Below are positions 1 to 12,044 of a stretch of DNA of 64,000 nt, piece after piece. The DNA comes from Poecilobothrus nobilitatus. Its lineage: Eukaryota > Arthropoda > Insecta > Diptera > Dolichopodidae. The DNA is taken from the NCBI GenBank assembly GCA_947095535.1, contig OX352772.1, positions 39,513,445-39,577,444 of the forward strand, in the 5' to 3' direction. Under the pieces are notes generated by a model. It was not told the DNA's origin. It did no database searches and saw only the letters and a program-made list of their open reading frames with translations. A program made the position numbers and the translations under genes. Each line of letters begins with the position of its first letter. Positions within the stretch are counted from its first letter, which is position 1.

Positions 1-67
1 GTTAATAAAATTACCAATTTCATTCACATTATAAAACTACAGATTCGAGTTGCAGTCTTTTTTACTA

Positions 68-428
68 ATGCTGCCCATACACGGCGGACTAGGTTGTAAA
101 CTTGGTACGAGGACAGGTTTTAGAACTGTACCACACACTTATCCAACCTATCATTCAACCGTTGTGATTATGTACTTTATATTTTTTATTATTTTCTCAA
201 ATCAAAAAATCTCAATGTTAAAATGACATTTAAGTTGTACTACTTGCCCATACATGATACAACTCAACTACAAACAAAAGACTCCGCCCACAAAAATCAA
301 AATTTTTTGATATTCTTCCAACCAACTTTTCAACCATTAAAATGGTTTTACAACTTGCCCATACACGATACAACTTATCAAGTCCGCGTACCAAGTTTTC
401 AACTTAGTCCGCCGTGTATGGGCAGCAT
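68..428. mobile_element. Short TIR element (MITE) with TA target duplication
   Basis: The two ends are inverted repeats of about 46 bp, nearly identical, beginning ATGCTGCCCATACACGGCGG on each strand. Both ends are flanked by TA (66-67 and 429-430). An inner direct repeat, ACTTGCCCATACAYGATACA, occurs near 245 and near 355, so the CCCATACA core appears four times. The element is 361 bp and carries no transposase. A 70-codon open frame runs through it but is not conserved coding sequence. TA duplication fits a Tc1/mariner-mobilised MITE; the superfamily is inference. Confidence 0.85.
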
Positions 429-432
429 TACA

Positions 433-2190
433 TAATGTATTTTTCTACAACAAAAAACCCTATTTGCAAAAGTAGGTACATACACAATCTATTTTTCTTA
501 GTTTCACATCCACTGTGTTAGCGTATACATATACGATACATATTTACGAAATACGTATACATATACGAAAAAAAAAAACTCTACATATATTTTTAAAATG
601 TAATTTTATTTGTGTTATAGTTAATAAAATGAATGCGTTTGTGTGTAAGTATAATATATACTCTTTTCACTTGAAAGTTGTCCTTTAAAGCATTATATTT
701 GTCATTTTTCAAAATCAAATTTGTTCCAAATTTTCAAGATCAATTTATATTGATTATATTTTTTATTCCGAATTCTTAAATTCGGAATAAAAAATATAAT
801 GAAAAAAACAAAAAACTAAAATTTATTTAAATTTAATAATTAAATAAAAATTGTCTATATACGTTTGTTAGTTCTAATAAAAATTTTATTAAAATAATAT
901 GAAGATTTCAATTGATAATGCTAGAATAATGTTATGCTATCAAAGGATCTACTATTTTTATCATTTATGTCACCGAGGTCTCCAAAATCTCCATAATATT
1001 AAAGTGTAATTTGCAAATGTCATAAACATTTAACGTGCATACTTTTAGGCTAAACACTTCAATTCTTTTTGGTTTGGGAGTAGGTTGATTGCAAAATAAT
1101 GTTTGTGCGTCCGAATATTAAACTAAACTATTTAATTGTATATTTTGACATCACATGTGTTGTCAAAATGTTGCCAAATTGTTTACAATAATAAAAATAA
1201 AATTAAAAAGATAATTTCAAAATTTTAAAGTTTGTAAATTGTTTAGTTTCAAATATCTTTTTTTTACTAAATAGTTTCATAACATCTTAATTTTAAATAA
1301 CAATAATAAACACAAATTTAAATTCAAAAATTTTTAAAACTAACAATTTAATTTCTGTATCTACTATCTATACTTATTATATTCTGCAGTAACTTTCAAT
1401 TTACAAAACAATTTCCTTCTGGTGCATATTTCAATTTTAAAGTGAAGCGGATGTTTCTTAAGTCTATACTCTTCCCAAATTAAATTAAAAGTTAGTTTTT
1501 ATTTTCATTTTTCCGAATTTAATTTTACCTATTTTCTAAGAAAAACTTTAAATTAGTACAATGGAATCATAAACTTTTGTTATTTCGTTTTAATTAATTG
1601 TAAACAAAACACAAAGCATGCACACATGCAAAAAAAATCATTTCAAGAACAATAACACAAAAATAAAATCAGAGTTTTTCTTTAAATTTCTTTCAAGTTT
1701 TTTTTTTTAGAAAGTATTAAGAAATGTTTTTGGAAAACTGTTTTTCAGTAAAAAAAAAAATAAAATTCATTAATTTTGACGAAATTTTAATTCATAGAAA
1801 AAAAAATGGATTAAGGAGATAATTAAAAGGATATGCAATTACTTAAACAATTGGTAAGCCAGTTTCAACTCTTTCTACAAACTTTTTTAATCTTATTATA
1901 AATTTTTTTTATTATATTAAAACTTGAACTTCTTTTAACTTTCATATTCAATTGTTGTTCAATAAAATGAATTTATTTTGTTGGAAATTCTCGAAATCTA
2001 CAGAAGCTACGCAATATTATAAAACAACGTTTACTGGATATTATTACTCTATTACTTTAAGATTTGAATGTATGCAGGGGATCTTTTACATCTTGAAGCA
2101 ACATTCTGTGCACATAATCAATGAAACATATAACACCTAATGTATTCTCAAAATTGACCTGGATCAACCATCCTCTGTAAGCCATCTGCG
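433..2190. other. AT-rich stretch without recognisable gene
   Basis: Only A/T-rich low-complexity sequence is visible, apart from a short repeated CGTATACATATACG motif near 521-587 and the hairpin at 753-800. Short open frames here lack any codon bias or family resemblance. Confidence 0.6.
753..800. repeat. Perfect 21-bp-stem hairpin
   Basis: Left arm 753-773 and right arm 780-800 are exact reverse complements, with a 6-nt loop TCTTAA. The core of the arm is TTTTTTATTCCGAAT. No target duplication is obvious. It may be a fold-back remnant or a chance structure kept by replication slippage. Confidence 0.8.
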
Positions 2191-2194
2191 AAAA

Positions 2195-2668
2195 TAGATA
2201 TGTCATTTTCGTTTGTATTTGGGCTGCTGTTAGACAAACGCTTTTTGCAAAGAAAAGCAGCAAAAGTAACTTAGTCTAAGCTGGTAGAAGACTGTTGGGA
2301 AGCATTAAAAATACTCTCAATACAGCACACTATCGACATGAATTGAGTGTCAGGGAATGAGGGTATTACAGGAACAAATAAGCAGATCAGCTAGGGAAGC
2401 TAGAATCAGAACTTGAGCTAAACATTAAGAATACTCCACGTGACCTCACTCTGTACAAATTCTCAAATTCAATATTAAGAAGAACTTCCTTGTGTTGGTC
2501 CAAGAAACAGACAGACTGGTTTTATCGTGGCCTAATTCTAGGGAAACTTGCTACCAACTCTGGTCGAATAGATGTATTTTATGTTTTTGGAAGTGTACTA
2601 CAGTCATACAGTCACTATTACTGATGCATTACCTCAGCCTTTAGAAAAAAAAAAATAAATAAAAAAAT
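2195..2668 (+). pseudogene. Non-LTR retrotransposon fragment: decayed RNase H domain and poly(A) end
   Basis: Conceptual plus-strand translation between about 2200 and 2425 gives RNase H motifs of Jockey/R1-type non-LTR elements. They are an IF....AAVR-like block, then SKLVEDCWEALKILS (about 2270-2315), then a GNEGITG block and, after a frameshift, NKQADQL, which corresponds to the usual PGH.GI.GNE.AD.L motif. The catalytic Asp of the SDSQAA motif is lost, stops and at least two frameshifts interrupt the frame, and the 5' part of the element is absent. About 200 bp further on, a poly(A)-rich tail (2643-2668) closes the copy, as expected of a 5'-truncated retrotransposon insertion. It is non-functional. 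Local GC is visibly higher than in the flanks. The clade assignment is approximate. Confidence 0.65.
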
Positions 2669-2669
2669 A

Positions 2670-5600
2670 TTGCTCTACTACCTAACATTTCCAGTCAAAG
2701 GATTAAATAAACGGTTGAAAAATTTTACAAAATTTAATACAAAAATATTTATTCAGAATAAATTACAAATCCCATATGCGTTTTAATCATAAATTAAATT
2801 AAGTTGTTGTTGTTAAATAAATTTTTGATGAACGAATGATGAATGATGAACCTATTAAAACCTATATTTGAAAAATTATTCAAATATTTTACAGAGAAAT
2901 TATATTTAAAGACAGAAAAACCAGTTAACAAAATAGTCTAAAAATTTGATGCTAAACTAAGTTCTAAAAATTTTATATTTATTTTAGTACAAAATGTTTT
3001 TGGAATTTAGTGTTCGTCTTAGCTTACAAGGTACGCTACTAATATAAGGTCAAACAAGAGTTTTTATTTTTCATGTATTATTTCAAATCTAATAATAACC
3101 ATATCCTTATCGTCATAAATCTTCAAAAACACCAAATTATATTTTTATTGTAAAAAAATAAATTATAATTGTTACTTGGATTCATTATTGCATCATAATT
3201 AGAATTAAATTAAGGATAAAAATTATCGTCATATAAATAATTATTATATATTTATATTTCATAAATCATTTTAATTCATAAATCACAATCTAGGAATATG
3301 TTCCTTTGTACTAAAAGTACTTATGACTAAATGAAATAGAATAGGAATGGCAAAAATGTGAATAAAGCAGAGTTGTGAAAGATAAGAATACACTATAAAT
3401 ATGTTTAGCTTCATTTTGAATTTAGGCAGATTATAAATCAAAAAATCAACAACTTTTGGAAATACGTTGAGTGATAATGAATTCCAAGTTTTTGTAATTG
3501 TGACAACAAAAGAATAGCTATAACCAGTACAGTTCTATTTCATGTAGTAATAATGAACAATTGAAACCCTCTAATGGTACATTGTGGCATCAGTGATTTT
3601 ATTTCATAAGAGCAAGGGTCTAAATATCTAAAAATCTAAAATTTTTATATATCTTTTTTTAAAAAAAGGAAAGCATCCCAATTTAGAATATTTTTCGAAT
3701 ATTTATTTTTATTCCAGCGCAAACCTGAATAAATTTCTATCAGCTCTTTTTATCTTTAATAACATCATTTTAGTAAAATATCATTGGGAAATTTTCTATT
3801 AAATTTTGTATCTAATAAATTTTTAAATTTACAAAATATTAAATTATCATTTTAAATAAATTCGAAGTGACTTTTAAATAAAATTTTTTATAATATATTT
3901 CACTACGTATATCAGTAGTAAAAAAATCATGATTACATCTGGCATAAAATAAAATATGGAAAGAGGGTAATTAAGATTACTAATTGTTTTTTTATAACAT
4001 TTTCTGAAATTACTGCTTTTTTTTTTATTTTTTTTTTATTTTGACACTTAGTATTCATAAGAATATTAACATTAGAATAATTAAAGTAATCTATTTCAAA
4101 TACCCTTCCCTAGCCAACACTGTTTTGTACCTTACAAATATTTAAATTTTTTATTTGAAAAATATGCCAAGCATATGTTCATGCATATGTTCAAGCATGT
4201 TTTCAAGTAGAATAAATTCCACCCACAAATTGTACGGGTAATTAAGAGAAGTCATCATAAAGTCATTTCAATGCCAAATTATATTGTTAAAAAGAATATA
4301 TAAAAAAAAAATTTAAAATAAAATTCAAAAAAAAAAAAATGAGATTTCTTCAAAATAATCAGGGAAATTAAATTAAAAAGAAAAGAAAAAAAAAAATTTA
4401 AAGTTAAGTACATAAGGGAAAAAGTTAACATTAGTCAAATAAACAAAAAAAAAAAAAAATGGCAACAGTTTTTTATATGTTAGCTATATAAGGAAAAGAA
4501 ATTTACTAAAAATAGGATATTAATTTTATGATTTTGAAGCTAAGGTTATTCAGTAATTTTTTAGGTGGGTCGCATTTTAGAATATAGAAGGAGAACCTAT
4601 TTAGGAAAAACCATAGTTATTTCATCTTATATTGTAACCTAACACACATATGTAGACTAAAAGTGAATTCTGTTACTTAACAAAGTATAAAATTGAAACT
4701 TCAGCAATCGGAATCATCTTCTGATTGGTTTTGATTGGGGCAAGTTTTCTTCAAATTTTTTTTTATGGAATTATCCCTGTAAAATCGCATCATATTTTTA
4801 AGTCTAAAGAATATTCCTAATACACAAAATTCTGACTTGTTACTTTCAAGAAAACTGTTTTGTTATAGATGCCATCTAATATTTTAATAATTACTGCATT
4901 GGGTTTATTTTCAATATATCTTTTGCATCTCGAATTTTTGTAAGTTGAAGAAAATTCAATTATAATCTTTCGAGATTATGCGAATATCGAGATCAATAAA
5001 TTCGAAATTTAACTTTATAAAAATTTTCAGTTTAAAATTCGAATTCAAATTATTAAATTTCGAATATAACTCAAAGAATTCTCAAAATGAGTGATAAACG
5101 AAATAAAAAATTCAGATTTTTCAGATACTTTCAATCTGATACATGTTTTTTTTTTTGGTTACCATCATTTTTATATTAGGAGTATTACATTTTGTGAAAA
5201 TAAAGAAATTTACAATAGTGATGAAAAATGTGTGATTGATGTATCAATTATATATCTACTCACATTAAGTGTCTTAAAAACTTAAAAGTACATTCATTGA
5301 TTATATCATTGAATCAAAGAAATTATGGATCTGAATAAAGAATATTCCTATTACTACAGTATCATTGAACAGTGGATGAGCTTAAACAGGAAATATTTTA
5401 GTTTCTGATTTGAAACATCAGTTGCTTTCAAATACCATAGCAGATAATATCATAAGCTAATAAAGTTGATCAGAATATAAAGTCTACTAGATCTTTTTTT
5501 AATACTTTTCAACAATCCAAATAGTTTTCTTCAACTTAAGTTGAGGGGGTTCACTTGTTGGATTAATTCCACAGTCAAACAGAAATAAACTTAGGACTTC

Positions 5601-6449
5601 AGACAATTTTTTGAAAATTTCGGAAATAAAGCCAAAGCAGATAATTTTATTAAAAAATATAGCTAACTTACATTACAAAGTAACCTAAAACCAATTGAAA
5701 GGCATTAGTTCTAATAAAAAATAAAAAACTTAACACACTGAATCTAAAAAACATTTAAATTCTTTTTTTTTTTTAGCTATTACAGTACAAATATTTTTTA
5801 TTAGCACTGTTTTTTTTTTTTTTTAGAATTTCTTAAGATATGTGTATGAGCGATTTTAAGTATACTTAATTGTTAAAAAATTCTTAAACCCTTGAAAGAA
5901 CTTTGAAACTTATTCTCATTTTTATTTTTTTTTTTGTTTTTCTTTTGGTTTTGTTTCAGATTTTTGTGTGCAAATTGTGGATTTCGTTATCAAAAGTTAA
6001 AGAAAAAACAATTTCGTTTTTTTTTTTTACAAGGCACAAAACAAAGTTTCAAGTTTTTGGCATCAATGACTTCTATTTGGCTTTGGTGTTCTTTTGAGAA
6101 AAAAAATATAAATATTTTTTTGTTTTTTTCTTCTTGAATTTTTCTTATATCATAATGCTGTTATTGATTTAATACTTTGTTAAAAGAAAAAGAAATGTAA
6201 TAAATTCCCGGCTTTTAATTTATGATGACAGTTTTATTTATTTTTTTTTTTTGAATCATTCTTTTATGAATTTTTGTCAGTCGTGATTATTAGTTTTCTC
6301 TTTATTATATTCAATAGATATAGTATCTTAACTTTTATTAATTATATTTAATAAAGGCCGAAATCTAGATAATAAAGTTATCCTTACTAAATGGTGGTGA
6401 ATATATGTATAAAAGATTATATTCCAAATTGAATATTGGTGTACAACTG

Positions 6450-6489
<40 letters not shown>

Positions 6490-7480
6490 CAACTGGAATT
6501 AACATCTATTTCGAAAAGTTTCGGTATAGATGCTAGACATCTAAATTTCAAATTTCAATTCGTAATGTAACAATAATTTTTTTTTTGCATATTTTTAGGT
6601 TTACCATATGTAACTCATAAAATTTTCAAAATACTTTCTTGGATTTTTTGTTTGCTATAATCTGTTTAACGGTAATGACACTACATTTTATTTACAAAAC
6701 AAAAAAAATTAAAAATCCATATTAAATTTGTTTTAAATGCTTTGAATATTTTAATTAAAAATATATATTTAGTTTCTTTTTCATTAGAAAATCACAATTT
6801 TTCTTTTTAATTTTGTTTTTAGGAATATGAAAAGTAGAATCAAAACAAAATTATCATTGAAATATCAACTTTGGATTATATTTTGTTTGTCAGAAGAAAA
6901 TTACAATTTGTTTTTTTAACACAGCGTAATTCAATTTCTAAAAATTTAAATTTCGATTGAAGATATTTTGGTTTTTGTGTAAAATTTTTGCTAGCATCTC
7001 CTTATCTTCCTTTTTTGGTATTGTGATGTATTTATTCAATTTAAATCCTTTGGGAAGATAAATACACTAGATAAATCTAGTTCTTTATTATATTTTTTCA
7101 TTTGTTTACTGTTTAAAAAAAAGTTTTTCTTTGTTTTGTTTATCTTTTTTTTTTTTGGAAAGGTTTGAGAAAGGTTTCACATTTCCTTTTCAGTTATTTT
7201 TCTGAGCTTTGAAAGAAAGAAATTTTATTTTATTTTAAAATTGTAATAGATAATCATTTGTTTAATTTATAATAAAAAAATATAATTTATAAATGAGTAT
7301 GTGTGTAAAATTTTTTCCGACTATCTTTTTTTTTTCTCAATAGTCTTCCCCCGCATAAGGTTTGTTTTTTGTTCTCATGTCCTCATATCATTTTAGACTA
7401 CTTTCTGTCAGTTCTTCTTTTATTAGAACGATTTTCTTTTTGAATTCTCAGGATTTAATGGTGGTTGATGCAATCTAAGT
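2670..7480. other. AT-rich stretch without recognisable gene
   Basis: There are long A and T runs, no splice-framed coding stretch and no clear TIR or SINE that I could see. Open frames at 5091-5285, 5903-6097 and 5934-6137 are Phe/Leu-rich translations of T runs and are not credible genes. A (TA)n tract lies at 6453-6486. Confidence 0.5.
6453..6486. repeat. (TA)n microsatellite
   Basis: About 16 consecutive TA dinucleotides form a simple repeat. No function can be read from it. Confidence 0.95.
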
Positions 7481-7485
7481 GATGT

Positions 7486-7535
7486 AAAATTTGAACTTAC
7501 TATAATCACCAGCCTTTTCTTAAAAGATTAGATCT
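7486..7535 (-). other. Segment repeated at 9545-9595; minus strand carries splice-like signals
   Basis: On the minus strand a 33-nt block is preceded by TTAACTGTTACAG and followed by GTAAGTT. Its second half, AAAGGCTGGTGATTATA, recurs at 9545-9595 with the same spacing to GTAAGTT and about 15 further similar bases. It could be a duplicated micro-exon or simply a small dispersed repeat. All three frames of this copy contain a stop, which argues against a coding exon. Confidence 0.3.
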
Positions 7536-7539
7536 GTAA

Positions 7540-8460
7540 CAGTTAATTGCGCTTGAAATATATGAATGCATATATGAACTATTTGACGGTGTTTTGCATT
7601 TATCCATGAAGGCATTTACAGAGGTTTCGTTTTTGGAAAATTGAAAATATAGTGTTTATGAAAATGAAGCAGATGAAAAGTTTTCACTAAACGAGTCTTA
7701 TGTTTTAAAGTATTATATTATTACTTTTAGGTTTAGAAACTCTCCACTTGGTTTCAACCGTCTAAGAGAAAGCTTTACCCTGTTTTATAGATACCTTATA
7801 GGAGTGAGAACTTGTTATGACGAGATTAATGACTTCATTCAAAACATTCCAAAGAGAAAAAACTTCGGTTGCTCATTGTAGTTCAAGTTCCCATTTGGCA
7901 TAATTCTGCACATTCATTTGCAGTGCGAACATCGTGAATGTAGAACTATCTTTGCCAAGGTTACATATATATACAATGTTCGAAGATTCAAGAGGAACAT
8001 TAACAACTTTGTTCGCAATATTTATTCACAATATTTGTTATTTATTTAATATTTTCTTCTCCCGACAAAGCAGTACATTAGTATAAAGCACATAGCAGTA
8101 CATTAGTATTAAAAGGGAACTGGTGGTTAGTGAGTCGAAATCTCACACATTCAAATAGAACTCGTCCTTGAAAAAAAATTTTATCTTCTTAAACTATACT
8201 ACATAATTTATCATATACAAATACATACTAATTATCAAATTTAGTCAACACATATCATAGAGTATGAACGGTTTGATAATCACTACGTGCGTATGACAAA
8301 CGATCATATTCCACAAACTGTGTTATAGCATGTTAACGGTTCTACAGTTTAAGTATGAGTATCTGGCACAGTTTCTTATTTTTCTTTGGAAAACGTTGAA
8401 TGGAGACATTATTTGTTTGATTACTTTAGAATACGAACTTATCCCTAAAAGATATATATA
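7540..8460. other. No recognisable gene
   Basis: The sequence is slightly less AT-rich than its surroundings around 7700-8000, but I recognise no domain, TIR or SINE box in it. Confidence 0.4.
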
Positions 8461-8463
8461 TAT

Positions 8464-8652
8464 TTTTTTAGAGTTTTCCCCTGCCACATAAATATGACAA
8501 GGAAATTACACAGCCTTTTCTTTTCAGGCGTGGCTGTAAATATCGTAAGGGGGAATTATTCTTACGATATATGTGAGATTCAAACAAACCCTCTCTCGGT
8601 ATTTACAACATATTTTACACGCTCTTACCCACCAGACCATTGAAGCCCGCCT
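8464..8652 (-). mobile_element. tRNA-derived SINE, family 1
   Basis: Read on the minus strand, the copy starts with a tRNA-like head containing a GGTCTGGTGGGTAAGAGCG A-box region and a degraded B box. The family body follows (CAGCCACGCCTGAAAAG, AGGCTGTGTAATTTCC, ATATTTATGTGGCAG), then an A-rich tail seen as the T run at 8464-8469. The same body recurs at 35083, 41551, 43231, 52915 and 54437 in both orientations. Confidence 0.8.
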
Positions 8653-8654
8653 TA

Positions 8655-9540
8655 AAGATATGTCTTAAACAATAAAAATCGCAATTACACAAGTACTTAG
8701 ATTTAAAAAAAAAAACAAATATTCAATAGAATTTAAGTTACAGCTAATTATTTAATTATAAAATTAATTTTTTTTTCATGTTTTAATAAAATTTAAATAC
8801 TTTGTCTTGCTTAAAAACAGACACAGTTTAACTGAAAAACATAATTGATAAAAAAAATTTTAAAAATATTCTTAAAAGTCAGAAGTAATTTGAAATGGAA
8901 TGCTTTAACATTATTTTCGAAATATTTTCAATAAAAGAATCCTTGAAAATTCTTATTACGATAAATTGTAATCGATTCTCCATAATAACAAATAAGAGAC
9001 AAATATGAAAACAGAAATTCAATTTTAAAATGAAAATAGAAGATGTCAGCTTGATTATCTTTCTAATTAAAAATGGGTGGGATTGAACACATTTACAACA
9101 AATTAGTTGAAAAATATTTGAAAATCTAAAGATCATAAGAACCACAATGGAATTTTACAAAAGAAAATGCAATTACGAAATATATATACATATATATATA
9201 CATATATATATATATTTTTTAAATTTAATTAGTTTATTCGTTAAAATTTTTCTGGATCCCTTTGATTACAATTTTCTCAATTACAAAAAGATTAATAGAA
9301 GATGATATTACATTCTCTTTACTAACCAAGCAGTAAATGCTTTAATTTAGTGGAAACTCATGTATAAATTAGATCTAGGGAAATCGAATGCATAAACTGT
9401 TTAAAAATTGACGTAGATGATCCTTAAAAGAAATTAAAAACTGATTCACTTTGGAAACGGTAAATAAATTGTTTTTTGGTTATTTTTGATACGGATGGTG
9501 AGAATAATGGAAAGATACTTTTACGCAATATTGTTATGTA
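8655..9540. other. No recognisable gene
   Basis: AT-rich filler with an imperfect ATATATACATATAT microsatellite at 9178-9216. The 88-codon minus frame at 8879-9145 is composed of Phe, Ile and Leu codons from AT runs and shows no domain. Confidence 0.45.
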
Positions 9541-9544
9541 AAAC

Positions 9545-9595
9545 TTTAACTTACTAAAATCACCAGCCCCGTCTTAAGAGAATATAGCTAGGCTT
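9545..9595 (-). other. Second copy of the splice-like 33-nt segment
   Basis: On the minus strand the block following CTCTAAGCCTAG ends GGGGCTGGTGATTTTA and runs into GTAAGTT, exactly matching the layout at 7486-7535. In one frame the 33 nt are open (L-Y-S-L-K-T-G-L-V-I-L). Similarity continues past the donor-like site, which favours a plain repeat over a conserved exon. Confidence 0.3.
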
Positions 9596-9625
9596 AGAGG
9601 CTAATCATTCATTTTACGTTAACTC

Positions 9626-9760
9626 TTATAATTCTACTGGAGTTACCGACCTCCGTGAAGATGATCTACATCTATAGCTAGGTCTAGTGCCTAAATCTAA
9701 ATCTAATAGTTTTGCTAAGCTTTCCATTGGCATTTTCGGAATGTAAAATGATAAATAATT
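9626..9760 (-). other. Possible terminal or alternative exon, unrecognised
   Basis: This minus-strand frame stands out for higher GC and varied codon content. It starts at an ATG in the context GAAAATGCC near 9754 and reads MPMESLAKLLDLDLGTRP, then an Arg/Ser-rich segment (CRSSSRRS) and VTPVEL before TAA. A possible acceptor (AAATTTTACAG) lies upstream near 9788 and a GTAACT donor-like site lies inside at about 9640. I know of no family it belongs to. It may be one exon of a gene whose introns fill the window, or chance. Confidence 0.25.
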
Positions 9761-10269
9761 GCAGAAAGAAATCAAGTTTAAATCTGTAAAATTTTTTTGT
9801 TGAGTAGAAATTGTTAAAACATTTTTTGGTTGAATCAAGATAACAAAATCATCCTTTCTTCTGCATCTGTAAATAAAAACTATAGCAAATTCAATACTAT
9901 AAAGCTCAGCAAATTTCTATAATTTAAATGTAGATTACAGAAAATTAAACATTACAGATAGTTGGACTAAAAATAGAATGGTGTAGAAATTTTTTATTTA
10001 TTTATTTAAATTATATAATACCTGATATAATTAATTAGTACTATCGAGAAAAGAAACTAGCATCGGAAGCTGGGTCTTCGGTTATTTTATTTACATGGCT
10101 TTAAAATTTTATGGATAAAATTAACTAAACCTAAACGAAGACGAACATTTAGAAATGTATTACTGAAAAACATCAGATAATAGAAAGATAAGGACGAAAT
10201 GAAAACATTGTACTCAGCAGTTATTACAGCAGTTAAACAGTTTTAACTATGCAATAAATTAAAAATAAA

Positions 10270-10937
10270 CAAGACAGAATGTAAACCAACGCTTTAGAAT
10301 ACTTTAAGTTGCACTAACATTTTTTTAGAAATTTTCCTTAGAATTTTATATATAAGAAAAAATGTGAAAAATAAAGAGGCCCTTTTTTCAGCACATGGAG
10401 GGTTATTATATTGAAGCTTTAATTTTTTCGTTTTAGTTTAAGATGCCCAAGTTATTGATGTTTAAAAATAGCAAATTTTGACTGTAAAAATTTTCTGTTA
10501 AATAGAAAGAGATAACAAAAATGTTGTTAGTGCTAACTAATGCTAACTAATGCTCTGAAAGATTTTTCAAGGCGCCAGCTAAAAGCGTCGTGGAAATATT
10601 CAGGAAACAAAATCTTGCAAAATTGGTACTTACAAAACAGTAAATAAAAATGCTAATTTAAAAAAAATGTGTAGTCATGATATGAATATACAAAGACAAA
10701 ATTTCTTTTGTATTTGGCTTTTTCAAAGTTTGAGGTACTGTACCTCAGTAGCCGGTTGGGTATAAAAATAGGATATAAAAAAGTACAAAAATAATTTTTC
10801 TAAGAGAATTTTCAACCGTTAAATTTTCATTCTTCACATTAACGGTGTAGAGTTTTTATAAACAGACTAACAGACGGACAGGTGGACAGAGTAAAGCTAA
10901 TAAGCAAACTTTTCAAATTTTTTTTGAAGTATGTGTT
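10270..10937 (-). mobile_element. Family C helentron-like repeat (copy C1)
   Basis: The 3' terminus on the minus strand reads GGTTTACATTCTGTCTTG followed by a T run. The GTCY-type block (GACGGACAGGTGGACAGAG on the plus strand) and the AAGTTTGC/AGTATGTG region mark the other end at 10937. The body contains the family's TTTCAAAGTTTGAGGTACTGTACCTC-like block in diverged form. The copy is non-coding and about 160 bp shorter than C3, so it carries internal deletions. Confidence 0.75.
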
Positions 10938-11186
10938 AAAAATATTTAAAGAGCAAGTATTTAACGTAAGTAACTAAAAAAAAATTTTTAACCAATATCA
11001 TATTTTTTTATTTTTATAATATTTCTTCAAAATACAATCAAGACACTTTTAACTGCTATCTATATTATAAAATCATAATTTTTGTTTTTCTAATTTGTTA
11101 CTAATTATTTTTCGAAATAGATTCGGAAAATATGTATACATTTAATCTATTTTAAAAAAAAAAATTCTTGGTTTTAATAAAATTTT

Positions 11187-12044
11187 TATACCCGTACGAT
11201 AGGATCGGGTATAACAAAATTACTCCTCCGTTTGTAACACCTCGAAATAAGCGAGCTAGATATACCTTCAAAGGTATGGATCGAATCAGAAAAAAATTCT
11301 AAGACTTTTGAGCCATGTCCGCACGCTAACTCAAAAACTAAGAAAGTTAGAATCTTGAAATTTACACAAAATATTCAGGGAGTAATTTGTAGGTTCCCTA
11401 TTTTTTTTGGTTGAGTTTGACCAAAACTTAGGGTAGCTCTCGAACACCTAACTTTTAGATCCCGACATTTTTTTTGAAATAGAGCTATGCAATTTTAACT
11501 GCTGATAGATCTTATAAAAATATTAATTTTATTTTTAATAACTTTTTTTTGTAGCCCCACCCGTTACGGAGCTACAGCTCCCCAAAGGTTCAAAAAAGCT
11601 CTATATTTAAATTGTTATAGCACAAGTTGTATAAGGTATATCTTCATTTTGAAAACGCCAAACGATTACTACTTTTATTAGATTTGAAAGTATATATACA
11701 ATAAATATATATTTGTGGCACAACGTGTCTTAATTTACCATTATGCGAAACTCAAATTTTGCAAAATCCTTTAACCCTTCTATCTTCTAAACGGTTTAAG
11801 TTGGAAACGTTGAAACGTTGGTTAAGTTGAAATTTTGACAGAAGTTAGATCTTTGAAAATAAGTATGAGTCATTTCAGAAATTTTTTTTGTATCACCCCC
11901 CGTTTAGGAGCTGTAAGGAGTCAAAAACTGAAAATTTCCTATTTTTAAACACCTGTAACTTGAACACATGTTAAAATTTTTTTAAAGTAATACACAAAAA
12001 TTAAAGCTTTAACATTATACTCTTATTTCTGTTAACAACTTTTT
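11187..12044 (+). mobile_element. Chimeric helentron-like repeat: family-B-type 5' cap, family-C-type body
   Basis: The 5' end is a hairpin, TATACCCG (11187) pairing with CGGGTATA (to 11213). It is followed by the cap motifs of family B: GTTTGTAACACCTCGAAATA, AGCTAGATATA, GGTATGGATCGAATCAG and GAGCCATGTCCG. The body then matches family C, not B: CCGTTACGGAGCTACAGCTC at about 11560 and a second monomer at about 11890. At 12044 it is interrupted by a complete family-C element. The C-type body resumes after 12910 (ATAGGGTTACTTTATAATTG), matching copy C6 around 55690. No reading frame is present. Confidence 0.7.

Noticed and set aside
223..435. A 70-codon frame near the start
   Set aside because: It lies wholly within the TIR element at 68-428 and translates its repeats.
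3300..3700. Slightly GC-richer stretch suspected of coding remnants
   Set aside because: No frame gave a recognisable motif on either strand.
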